From: Mesostigma viride
Taxonomy: Eukaryota; Streptophyta; Mesostigmatophyceae; Mesostigmatales; Mesostigmataceae
Direction of reading: 5' to 3'
Assembly: GCA_009746045.1 (NCBI GenBank)
Contig: RPFO01000471.1
Location: 32,060-96,059, forward strand
DNA: 64,000 bases
The position numbers were made by a program, and so were the translations under genes. The stretch's first letter is position 1, and each line of letters starts with the position of its first letter. The notes beneath the pieces were generated by a model, which saw nothing but the letters and a program-made list of their open reading frames with translations, ran no database searches and was not told the DNA's origin. Positions 11,950-22,559 of this stretch are shown here, in pieces.

Positions 11950-12825
11950 TTGGCATCCCTTGGCCATGCTTGGGGGACAGGGCTAGGCTTCGCAAGGCGA
12001 CGCCTTTTCAAGGGGGGAGGATTCCCTAGTTTTAATGCTGGCACCTACCCCATACGTGATAACGTGAGCATAGGCTTCGCAAGGGCGACCCCGATTCCTT
12101 GAGGGGCCGGTTTAGTTCTAGGGGGGCACAGTGCACACGCCATTTTTCTGCGAGTCCCCACTTCAAAGCCCACACGAAAGCATGGTGTGTTGCACTATTA
12201 GACTGGAATTAAATTTTTCTGATTGAGCGAGAAAGGTGGGAGGATATGCCCGGAAGTGTTGACGTCGTCAGCCCGAAATGGCCACCCAGACTTGGATACA
12301 ATCACGATCAAGCATGTGCGCAGGTAACCATCTCTTGTGAACTCTCGCCTCTCGGCCGGTGTAATCTGTGGTGATTTACAATTCAGCAACATTTTAGTAT
12401 ATTCTGATCAGGCATTTTTAGTATATATGGCTTTTAATACACTCGATCCTCTTGGCTACTTCTTGCAGGTGGGGGAATGTAAACTGCCACCTACTCTGGG
12501 TGCACAAAGTGCACCTGCCCACCCCTGTATTCAGGCACCTAGCCGAGTACAGGGGCACCGACAGAGGGGGGAAGATCAGCATGGAGCCATGCTGATCAGC
12601 CCTGTACAGATCGAAGCTAGGGCGCATGGCGTCTCAGCAGAGAGTTACTCTCTGCGTGGGCACAGCATAGTTCTAAATGAATAAAGCTAGGCATCATCTG
12701 GTGTGTGGCGCATCATGGGCACACATGTACATGACTAAGACTCAGCTGGTATATGTGCCTGTAGTAGGCGTGCATGTACAAGGCCACGCCGTCTAACTGT
12801 TCTACACTATACTATACTGCTGTAT
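11950..12825. other. Intergenic region downstream of the PsbP-like gene
   Basis: No convincing gene is visible. Short open frames lack family features. A direct repeat of about 40 bp with GGCTTCGCAAGGCGACGCC and TTCTAGGGGGG-type sequence is seen near 11,985 and 12,070. Confidence 0.4.
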
Positions 12826-12829
12826 TCCC

Positions 12830-13327
12830 CTAGGCTGGGGCGTCTGGAGTCGCTGGGGCCGCAGTGGTCGCGGGGGTCGCGTGCCAGGGCTCAAGTGGCC
12901 GACGTACGTAGATGGTCGCCCCCTTGGACCAGTACACCGGCTTACCCGCCGTGGTCTGCCGGAGCTGGAGGTAGGTCGGCCATAGCTCCCGTCGATCACC
13001 TTTGTCAGTTGCTGCGCCAGGGTCAAGTCGTCGTCCAGGGTGAAGGGAGTCTAGTTCTCGAGCCGCTTGCGGTGTCTGAGAAACGAAATCTTGTCCGAGG
13101 GGCTGAAGATGCATGAGAAGAAGCGGGGGCGCCCCTGCCTTACCCTGCGCGCGGGGAAGGCGGTGGGCGACCAAGAAGGCCCACATACTATCAAGGATTT
13201 TGCTCTCAAACGCACGTGCAAGCTTCTCGATCGGAATTCTCACCTTCCTCGACATGTCGAAGTTCTTGACGATCACGTTAAGGCTGCGCTTAACGAGCTC
13301 GGCCTCGATCCTCCTCGCGGAGGTCAA
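12830..13327 (-). pseudogene. LINE ORF1-like fragment
   Basis: A 165-codon minus-strand frame begins RRIEAELVKRSLNVIVKNF, like the 'E.E.RKRNLIVFG' start of LINE ORF1 proteins. Later it has RRELWPTYLQLRQTTAGK and YWSKGATIYV, matching the 'R..LWP....AR..GK..YW.G..L.V' C-terminal motif of that family. An overlapping frame also holds related sequence (LAQQLTKVIDGSYGRPT), suggesting frameshifts. It is judged a dead retrotransposon fragment. Confidence 0.5.
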
Positions 13328-13387
13328 GCTTCTACTGCTGGAGCTGTGCTGTGCACAACGGCGGAGGTGGTGGAGGTGGTGTGTTGC

Positions 13388-13470
13388 TTCATTAATTTAT
13401 TAATTAATTAAACAAACTTGTGCTCCCGTTGGGGAGTCACGGAGCACCTAAGTGCATGCTTTTAATTAAT
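13388..13470 (-). mobile_element. LINE 3' tail (ATTA type), reversed
   Basis: The reverse complement contains GGTGCTCCGTGACTCCCCAA, CGGGAGCACAAG and an (ATTAATTA) tail. This matches the 3' end of the LINE at 600-660. Confidence 0.55.
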
Positions 13471-13739
13471 CCCTGAGTGTGCACAACGGGTAGCCCTGGG
13501 GGCAGAGCCCCCTCTCTTCCCTCACGCCACAGGCATGCCACAGGCATGCCACAGGGTGCTGATCAATCGGACCCATCTAACTAAGCGACACGGGGCATCC
13601 CCTGTCGGTGCAATATGTCCCGTTTGAGCATTGCATTGCCAGTGCTATGGAGACGTGAGCAAACAAGCAGTTCTAGGCGAGGCGCATAGCTAGGCCGTGG
13701 CTGATGTCCGTTGGCTAGTGGTTAGGCTATGGGCGATTG

Positions 13740-14167
13740 CATTAAATTAAAAAAATTAAATTATAACATGCCTCCGTTGGGAGATCATGTAGCACATATT
13801 CCTTGATGGATGGTGGAATGGAGAGAGCCGCGTAATCTAACTAACCTAACTCTAGTCTATCTAGTCTAGAAAAATCCTAACTACCCAACTCATCAAAACG
13901 CCTCCTCCTCTTGGGGGGAGGTGGCTTGCCCACAGGGTCGGGCGTGTGAGCCTTGACAATCTTCTGCCACCGCGTTTTGTTCTGCATGGCAGTCCATTGG
14001 GCGATTGCATGGCTACGTTCTATTATACCATGCATCACCGCCCACGCCGAGGCCCTCAGCCACGCATGAGGTCCCACGCAGTGATCGCGGCGCAGACGGC
14101 CACCATCGCAAACCAGCCCACCCGGCAGCACTGGATGAGTTGGTGACCTCTCGCCGTCGGAGCTCAT
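13740..14167 (-). mobile_element. LINE 3' end, reversed
   Basis: The minus strand encodes a tail with WTAMQNKTRWQKIVKA, a Pro/Lys/Arg-rich end and a stop near 13,877. A 3' UTR follows with CTACATGATCTCCCAACGGA and the TATAATTTAATTT tail at 13,740-13,770. It is homologous to the plus-strand copy at 887-1210. Confidence 0.65.
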
Positions 14168-14456
14168 CTCCTATGGCGACCTGCTGCGGTCAGCGACCGC
14201 CTCCGGACCACCGACCGACGCCATCGCCACGAAACTCGAGGATCGAGCTGGAAGCCGGCACCGCCAGGCGGCACAACGCCGGGGAGGGGCCACCGATCGC
14301 GCCCGCCGCGAGATGCCAGCCGAGTAGTGGTAATGCTGGCTGGGTCGTTTTCCCCATGAGATACCGGCATGTCATGAAATATGTGCTACATGAAATAGTG
14401 CTACATGACCTCCCCACGGAGGCATGTTATAATTTAATTTAATTTAATTTAATACC
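14150..14456 (+). mobile_element. Another LINE 3' end, plus strand
   Basis: An open stretch ends in a basic tail (TDRARREMPAE) with stop near 14,327. After it come CTACATGACCTCCCCACGGA and a TATAATTTAATTTAATTTAA tail ending about 14,455. It lies tail to tail with nothing but itself; its head overlaps the head of the reversed copy, so two truncated insertions abut here. Confidence 0.5.
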
Positions 14457-14489
14457 GGCATGTATGTAATGACTAATTACCTGGTATGG

Positions 14490-14712
14490 AAAAACAGGAA
14501 AATGGACTGTGGGTGGCTTTTCAATCTTGCTGTGCACAGCTGGATCGGGCTTGACGGGAGCTGTCGAATGCCGCATAGAAGTCCGTGAGAGGAGGGGGTG
14601 GGATGCTACTCATGCTACATTAGCCTAATTCTAGCGTTCAATTGCATTACCGCTTTAAGTTTCGACGCGGAATTTTAGTCGGCGATCGCAACTTAACACG
14701 GTAACGACTGTA
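14490..14712. mobile_element. Partial copy of a small inverted-repeat element
   Basis: About 220 bp match 47,460-47,692. Shared blocks include GAAAATGGACT, GCTTGACGGGAGCTGTCGA, TAGAAGTCCGT and AGAGGAGG, and a right end GGCGATCGCAACTTAACACG. The left terminal inverted repeat is missing. The LTR element inserted just beyond its right end. Confidence 0.6.
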
Positions 14713-14742
14713 CCCTGGGCAGCCCCCAGCCCCTACTGTTGT

Positions 14743-14747
14743 GATCC
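14743..14747. repeat. Target-site duplication GATCC (left)
   Basis: GATCC directly precedes the left LTR and is repeated directly after the right LTR at 21,633-21,637. A 5-bp duplication is typical of LTR-retrotransposon integration. Confidence 0.85.
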
Positions 14748-15477
14748 TGTAACAGAATAAAATGGTGGCCTCTGCTCCACTAAATGCACAGATCTTTTAC
14801 CTCCTGTCATTGAAGACAGAACGGACTTATCAAACCCCAAGAGACAGGGGAGATTCCTAGCACTCTCCAGGAATCGTAGAGGGTGGTCGTTTCCCGTCTA
14901 GAGGCCATTCCTACGAGACGGTACTTACGCGATAGAGAGCGGTGGTCCCCTTTTGGTCGGGCGTCTCTCTGCTTGTTCATACAGATACAAGACTTCCTGT
15001 CTATCGGATATGGCTGTCCAATAACAGGGCCTGAAGTGAGCATGTTTGGTTATTAGAAATAACTTCACATAATTGGGGGTATCCGCGTGATGGCTATGGT
15101 GACAAACAGGCAAAGCTTATGTCCCCGCCGACACAGAGGAGTCCAACGCAATCCTACAGGTCTCAGCCAATCAGAACACAGATGAACCGGTAAGGTTCTC
15201 TCTCTGTATGCTTTACACCCCTAACTTACGAAAGATACTAACTGACATCAGTCAGATTACACATAGATTCCAAGGTACTGTCCCGTACCGTCCAGGGCCC
15301 AACACAAAGGACCATCAAAAGGGCACTCCGCATATAAGTCCCAAAAAGTCAAGTCAGGCCAGGAATCATAACACTTTGGCCGTACAAAGGACTCAGCCAT
15401 TTACACTGAACGCTGAACTACAAGTTCGCGTCCACTTGGATGTAACAGTATACACACTGTCAGAAAATACTGTTACA
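14748..15477 (-). repeat. LTR (3' LTR in element sense)
   Basis: It starts TGTAACAG and ends CTGTTACA, so the termini form an 8-bp inverted repeat with the canonical TG...CA. Within its last 37 bases, TGTAACAGTAT (15441-15451) pairs with ATACTGTTACA (15467-15477) as an 11-bp perfect hairpin. Confidence 0.92.
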
Positions 15478-15488
15478 TTCCTCCCCCC
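15478..15488 (-). promoter_or_regulatory. Polypurine tract of the LTR element
   Basis: The minus strand reads GGGGGGAGGAA immediately 5' of the left LTR in element sense. This is the expected plus-strand priming site for reverse transcription. Confidence 0.75.
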
Positions 15489-16394
15489 AAGAACAGAGCT
15501 ACCAGCTCTGCCAAACAGACCAGTCGCATGACTGCCAGCATCCCCACAGGCCTCAAGTCTCCGCCAACACGGCATCATTGACCCTGCAAGGATCTGAGTC
15601 TATGGACAAAGGAAATGGTCTGCAAATCACAGGCTGGCCGCATGACCCAGTTATCCCTCCAGGCCTTAAGTCTCGACCACAAAGGCGTCATCAACCCTCT
15701 TGGGAACTGAGTTCATGGGCAAGACTCACAGCCTGAACACATAACACACAACTATCTGGGGAGGAAGTTGTCACACTACCACAAAACTCAAAAACACAAA
15801 AAAACACAAAATAAAACCCAAAATATACTTAAAACCAACTACTGTCTTCTCCTGGGACTCCAGCCAGAGAAAAGACGAACTGGTACTGGGCTCATCCTGC
15901 AACTCATGACAGAGAAAAGACCCTAGTACTATCCAAGTACAACGTCATCACAACTGGTATCAAACAAGGCAGGTGAAAGGAACAGCCGCCTTAAAGCTGA
16001 AGACTGAAAAAGTCTGAAACAGGACTGGAACTGGAACTTGGAACTGGAAATAGCAACTGGAAGCAGATCTGGAATTGGAAAAACAACTGGAACTGGATAT
16101 GCTGGTACAGGAAGTGTCTTCTAAAGAAAGGCAAGTATGGCCTCAAAAGACACATAAGCAGAGAATAAGGAACCACAGTGTTGAGAGGGCTCACTCATGG
16201 AATCCGCCATGCCCATCACAGTAAGCATCATAACAGATTCTCTCTGCCTATCCCACTAGCAACAAAGACTGTGCCATATCTGCACATCCCAAACTGGATC
16301 CATAGAAAGTAGGTAGACTGCACCAAGTCCACGCGTCCAAGACAAGGTCTCCCACAACTGGATCAGTGCAAGCACGTAGTAAAAACTGATCTCC

Positions 16395-16500
16395 AAAATC
16401 TGGCCACCCCAGATTCTCCAACCCATCCAAATCTGGCCACTCCAGATTTTCCATCCCATGCAAATCTGGCCACTCCAGATTCTCCATCCGAGGTCCACAT
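16395..16500. repeat. 36-bp tandem repeat inside the LTR element
   Basis: Three units carry AAATCTGGCCACTCCAGATT followed by CTCCATCC. The interior of the element is otherwise non-coding by inspection. Confidence 0.75.
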
Positions 16501-18719
16501 TCTGGATTGCAGGTCAAACACTGGATCGGCTCCAAGAAGGAAAACTGCAGCAGGAAGACGTCTCTGGATGTCAACCACTGGAAGCAGAACTTGCTGACCA
16601 AAGCACGCTGACCACAGCTTTAATGTAGACCAGAGGCCCAGAACTGAAAGACAGAAATGTCCTTAAGGCCCTCAGTCAGGTGACCACAGCAAATCTGCCA
16701 TGAAGGCACAGGTCACCAGGACAGAATGGGATCTATGAGGTAACAAAAGAAGAAACTGAAAATCCCAATCAGTTTCATAGGCAAATAGTGATGTCCATCT
16801 GCCATAGACCTCATAGATCTCCTCCCCTCTAAGACAAGACGCAGGGGGCTAGGGTGAGGGAAAGCCTGCGGCCACATCTCAACCCACAAACAAGTGGCCC
16901 TAAATGAACAAGGCACACGCATCAGTCTCTCTCAACTGGAATGGTGAGAGCAACCAACGATCTTGGAACGACTCAGGTCACCCAAGACCGCGACCATCAT
17001 CAAGGCTCAATGCATCACTCAGTGCCAAGAGTGAGTGACACCTTAGACCAAGGCAATTCAGCACATCATTGATCATGCAGAGCCATGGTCCAATTACTCA
17101 ACAGCTGGTAAACTGGAGACAACCAGCACGTAAGCGTATTCATTCATCTGGCCGCCTCGGGTAAACTGGAAACAACCAGAAGGCACTGGCCAAACAGAGG
17201 TACTGTCTCTGCATGGTGAACTGGATACCACCAGCAGACAAACTCGTTCCCAAATCTGCCACTGATTAACTGGATGCAATCAGCAGGCATACTGCCAACA
17301 ATCTGCCAACGGCGTGGTCACAGGACAGTCATGGGTTAGTCACAGGAAGGGGGATGGGGCCAGCCAACCCTGTCAAGGTGTAGGGGTGAGGGCATCTCAA
17401 ACCCACAAGACAACAAGGTCAGACAGGCTCCCTCCATAAGATGTTCCTGTGAGACCACACAACATGGATTAATCCTTGACAGCCATAAGGTTGCAGATTG
17501 ATGTCAAGCAGCGGGTAAGGCTGACGAGGTCAACACAAAGAGAGCTCACAGCTCCTAGGTTAAGACTCTCAGCAACAGTATCACAACCCATCCTAGGTAC
17601 AAAAATTGTCCATTGATCCAGAACGCTGTTGTACTGTGGGCAGCTCAAGGGCGGAAGGGTCCGTCAGCATAGAGAAATACTCAAGAGCTGTAGCAAGACC
17701 CCTTGCATCATGTACAACTGAAGGTGAGTGAGTAGGCACTCAGGGTACAGATGCCAGCATACTGTTGTACCCAATTAAAACTCTATCAGAGAGAGGCTCT
17801 CAGACAGACATGAGAGGATACCACAAAGTCCACTCATGGGAGGCAGCAAGATAGACAAAGAAATGAACAGAGGTGAGAGGTGAGATCTTCCCAAGACAAG
17901 GATTAGCAAGCAAGGAAAGATCAGAAGGGGGTCAAGAGGACAGTGACAAGGATCAATAACAAAGGCAAGCAATTGACAAGCAGTGCGGAGTTTGAGCAAC
18001 AAAAGCCACCGGTAAACTCCACACTTAATGAATGCTCGTCTGCATCCCTGTTATGATAGCCACAAAACGTCCTTGACACACCCTAGCAACTCTGTTCATG
18101 ATGTCCACTGCTCCAAAAGATGCACACCATTAGGCCACTCCATAGGCCGTGCGAATACTCAAAGCTCTCATAACGGTGAGAACTGAAGAAGATGAGTACT
18201 CTAGGTATGCACACAGTCTGTATACCTGGTGCACTGGAGTCACAGACTGCACGCGGAGAGAGAGAGAGCTTGAAAACAGGGAATCACATGAGAAGTATGA
18301 CTCCCACTGTTTCTGACCATATGAACTTCATCAGTAGTCAGCAGACAGCTAACAAGAAAGGCTTACATGCAGAGAAAGCCCAAGTGATTGAAGTCCAGGT
18401 CACTGAGGAAAAAGCAAAATAAGTAAAACTCAGCCATGGCGTACTGGCACATCATTTACCCTCAGGCAAGCTCTTATAAGACTGCAAACAACCAAAACCT
18501 CGTGGGGATTCTGGTATATCCAACACTGGGACAGATGCTAGTGACTGCTTTCATGACTGAAAAACAACTGTCACGCATCTATCAACCAACTGTACATCTT
18601 TCCATAATAAGGCAACCAGGGGCAACTGTATAGACGTCATCCATGATAAGCACAACGTCTACACCATCCCAATGGCCACAAGAAAGATGTAAACCTGAGT
18701 GACTGACGTAAGAGTTAGG

Positions 18720-18950
18720 CACTTGGAATCTACAGGCAGCCCTGGCAGGGTTAGGAGAGAAGCAAATTATTTTCTCCCAACAGGCAGCCCAAAACTGGTA
18801 CAGAAAATACCGGCAGCCTTGGCAGGGTTAGGAGACAAACAAACTAAATTCTCCCAACAGGCGACCTAAAACTAGAACTAAACAGTACAGGCAACCTTGG
18901 CAGGGTCAGGAGACAAACAAACTGTTTCTCCCAACAGGTGGCCTATAATA
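18720..18950. repeat. About 70-bp tandem repeat inside the LTR element
   Basis: Three to four imperfect units contain GGCAGGGTTAGGAGA and TTCTCCCAACAGGC. GGAGA and TCTCC within each unit can pair. Confidence 0.65.
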
Positions 18951-20883
18951 CTATATAATACTGTATGGCCTAAATCAGGTGACAGGGAGACTGTTAGTGG
19001 CTCCCCTAAGCAGCAGGTCTTAACCAAGACACAGGGTGACAAGAGTCAACACGTCACAGCCCACGTGTCTAGGACAAGCCAGCTATAAAACTATGACTAC
19101 AGCAGATTGCTAAAAGGCACTATTGCCAACCTGAGTCATCAAGGGCAGACGTAAAGTACGTCCTATGCAGCAACTTGATGACCATACTCCTTATGGGACC
19201 CAGTGAACAAGCATCCTTTCTACTAAAAAAAGAAGAAAAGGAAAGACTTGACACTGCCCATTACAATGTTCTCAGCAGTGAACAAAATAGCTAGTTCACG
19301 CAATCAAGGCACCTATGTGTGCAAGACCAGAGAACATGGCAGGGATGCACCCAAGGAGGCACTGCAGAAGCATGCACTCAAAAGAGGCACCGCAGTAGCT
19401 ACCTACAGCTGCAAGATGTCTATGCAACTGAAGAGGTGCACGTCATACTATCTATAGAGTGCAGTACTCTATCACATCTACAGAGGCAAGCCAAGCCATA
19501 GATGCAATAGAGCACACCATCCATAGATAATACAAGTGCCCGTGACTACCCAGGACAGGGGTACAAGTTTCAGCCTGCACCAAGAAATAACATTGAATGC
19601 TGGCTGACCCAAGTCCTGGTTGTATTCTAAATAAACTACTGACTATCAAAACCATCCTGGAATAGATAGCCTTTCTATTACTAACTATCTGCTGTGTGCT
19701 GGTACGTGCCAGAACCATGCACAAGGTGTCTGGTCAGATCCACACCCTCCCAGAAAATTTTTACGGTGGGTGAGACCCTACAATGTACCAGATACACTAC
19801 TAGAGGGCAGTGACAGGCACCAATCAAAACATTTACTCCACGCAAGCCTATGGTGAGTGCTAAAAGCTCAGACTCACACAGCAATGCTAAAACAGCATCA
19901 CAGGCATGGAATAATGTAATGATGGGAACTAGGTTGTTCTCCTCCCACCCTATGGGGGAAGAAGCCAGCACTCCCTAACTAGGCACGCAGGTGTTAGGCA
20001 CAACACCGTCAAGGTGTCAGCAGTATTACAGCACACCTTAAGAGACATGGGACTGTCACCCTTTTTACAAGCCATGACTAGAACAGGGAAAAGACCTTCC
20101 TCCAAACTGCTTACAGGACTGGGTCTTCTCCATTCTAGCATCATGGTGGTGAACAGAAAGAAAAATGTCTCATCCCCTAGGCATCTCTTCTGCAACCAAA
20201 AGAGATCACCAGGTGCCCACCTGCTTTTCAAGATGTTGGCCTAGCAGATGCCGTTGCAGCAGACGACGCTGTCGCCACAACCAGAAGTCGCTGCTACAGC
20301 CAAACGGCGGCGCTAGAGCGAAAGGTTGTTGCCGAAACATGAAGATGTTGTCACTAAAACTGGCAGATGTAGTCGTTGAAAAAGAAGGCATTGTCACGAC
20401 TGGAAGAACTCGTTGCCACCACCACACTGTGTCGGCTGATTGTTGTTGTCGTGTAGAGCTCGAGCCGTTTCAGCGGGTCGGGCAGATTGACGCAGTGTCG
20501 AATAGGCGACAGCAGCAGAATCACTTGAGTTGGCTGGTCTGGTGCGTTAGCTTGGGCTCAGGAAAATGTGGTCTGGCTCGGCTTGTTCGTGAGAACGTCC
20601 CATGCCAGACGCATAGCCTATTCCGCAACACAGACTGCAAAAAGAAATTCGCTGCCAGTGAAGAATGCACTCTATACAGTTCAGCAGGGTTAGTGAAACC
20701 GCCAGGTGACTGGCCGCTGAGCTAGATAGAAAGCTTTCTTCTAAATGTCTCAACCAGGACGAATGCTATCGTTCTTGTTCTTCCCTCGGTAGAAAAAACG
20801 TTGGTAGGCGGAAATGGTTGATGTATACTGAAAGAGTCAGTACACGGAAACTCGTCCCATGCTTTGATAAGTCTGTTCAGAGG

Positions 20884-20901
20884 TCAAACCTCCGATTACC
20901 A
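20884..20901 (-). promoter_or_regulatory. Primer-binding site of the LTR element
   Basis: The minus strand reads TGGTAATCGGAGGTTTGA, one base after the end of the right LTR. The TGG start complements a tRNA CCA end. The matching tRNA is not identified; it differs from the common initiator-Met site. Confidence 0.65.
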
Positions 20902-20902
20902 A

Positions 20903-21632
20903 TGTAACAGAATAAAATGGTGGTCTCTGCTCCACTAAATGCACAGATCTTTTACCTCCTGTCATTAAAGACAGAACGGACTTATCAAACCCCAAGAGAC
21001 AGGGGAGATTCCTAGCACTCTCCAGGAATCGTAGAGGGTGGTCGTTTCCCGTCTAGAGGCCATTCCTACGAGACGGTACTTACGCGATAGAGAGCGGTGG
21101 TCCCCTTTTGGTCGGGCGTCTCTCTGCTTGTTCATACAGACACAAGACTTCCTGTCTATCGGATATGGCTGTCCAATAACAGGGCCTGAAGTGAGCATGT
21201 TTGGTTATTAGAAATAACTTCACATAATTGGGGGTATCCGCGTGATGGCTATGGTGACAAACAGGCAAAGCTTATGTCCCCGCCGACACAGAGGAGTCCA
21301 ACGCAATCCTACAGGTCTCAGCCAATCAGAACACAGATGAACCGGTAAGGTTCTCTCTCTGTATGCTTTACACCCCTAACTTACGAAAGATACTAACTAA
21401 CATCAGTCAGAATACACATAGATTCCAAGGTACTGTCCCGTACCGTCCAGGGCCCAACACAAAGGACCATCAAAAGGGCACTCCGCATATAAGTCCCAAA
21501 AAGTCCAGTCAGGCCAGGAATCATAACACTTTGGCCGTACAAAGGACTCAGCCATTTACACTGAACGCTGAACTACAAGTTCGCGTCCACTTGGATGTAA
21601 CAGTATACACACTGTCAGAAAATACTGTTACA
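20903..21632 (-). repeat. LTR (5' LTR in element sense)
   Basis: It has the same 730-bp length as the left copy, with six base differences by eye and no indels. It ends with the same 11-bp hairpin (21596-21606 with 21622-21632). The element promoter should be here, read leftward. Confidence 0.92.
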
Positions 21633-21691
21633 GATCCCTACAGTAGTGATCCCAAGCCTACAATTGAAGCTCCTAGACAAGCTCCTACAAT

Positions 21692-22102
21692 CATTCACGC
21701 CTAAGTTGCCGGGTTGGCGTGTTCACGCCTTAAGTTGGGTCGAATAGGATTTCGGCATTCTTAGTTTGAAGTAGTTCAGAATAGTATCAACTGCAGGAGA
21801 CAACCAGTATGTTTAAGTATATTTAGTTCAAATTAGTAGAATTAAGTAGAGTCATTCACGCCTTGCTGAGTAGAATAAGTAGGGTTTTCTAGATTAGATT
21901 AGCTTAGAGTTAGATTAGTTCGGTTTCGCGGCTTTGCCCCCCCCTCCATCCATCCACGGGAATATGTGCTACATCAGTGATCTCCCAACGGAGTCATGTT
22001 ACAATTTGATTTAATTTAATTTTAATTCACGCCTTAAGTTGGGTTCACGCCTTAAGTTGACCCCTATAAAATCTCGAACCCAACTTAAGGCGTGAATGAC
22101 TG
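21692..22102. mobile_element. Small inverted-repeat element with nested LINE tail
   Basis: The left end TCATTCACGCCTAAGTTG is mirrored at the right end by CAACTTAAGGCGTGAATGA. Two further copies of TTCACGCCTTAAGTTG sit inside near 21,730 and at 22,025-22,060, so the right part folds back on itself. No transposase is encoded. Confidence 0.6.
21855..22022 (+). mobile_element. LINE 3' tail nested in the inverted-repeat element
   Basis: It contains the family 3' UTR, with GGGTTTTCTAGATTAGATTA, GTGATCTCCCAACGGAGTCA and a TTTGATTTAATTTAATTTTA tail. Confidence 0.6.
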
Positions 22103-22559
22103 TAGAAGACGTAATTGGCAGCAGCGAATATGCCACCAGCAACAAGTCGGCTCCGATCCTGCTCTGATCCTGCTCCGATCAATAATTATGGAGTATACTC
22201 GGCTCGATCGGCCAACATGTAAAATCTCTGCTGCACATCTGCGGCGTGAAACTGGGAATCACGGACCACCACCACCACCACCAATAACAACAACAACTCG
22301 GCTAGATCGCGTGCGGACGTTAATTGGTTCAGGCAGGCTGATACCTATTGTGGCGTTTTCTGCAGTTGATTTCGCATGAATTATTTAGGAGTAACGCGTG
22401 AATATCAATGTCGATCATGATGCTATCCTAATGTGTATCGGCCACGTCAACTCCCGGGTGCGGCTGACCAAATAGATGCGTTTCGACGTATTTACTGACT
22501 GCGTAAACTTGGATCTGTTCTAGCTCTACCAGACGGAGCACCTAAGCCCGGTAGTAGTA

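Larger units (their letters stand above)
14748..21632 (-). mobile_element. LTR retrotransposon, 6,885 bp, apparently non-autonomous
   Basis: Two 730-bp direct repeats (14748-15477 and 20903-21632) flank a 5,425-bp interior, with a 5-bp target duplication. Signals place it on the minus strand. Next to the right LTR, one base in, the minus strand reads TGGTAATCGGAGG, a TGG-starting primer-binding site. Next to the left LTR it reads GGGGGGAGGAA, a polypurine tract. I counted six mismatches between the LTRs (about 0.8%), so it is young. In the sense direction no open frame exceeds 117 codons, and no gag, protease, RT or integrase motif was recognised. It therefore resembles a LARD-type element mobilised in trans. 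Antisense 20165-20725 is the longest frame (186 codons) and has no known domain. Confidence 0.88.

Noticed and set aside
20165-20725. 186-codon frame inside the LTR element
   Set aside because: It is antisense to the element by primer-site and polypurine evidence, and shows no gag or pol motif.
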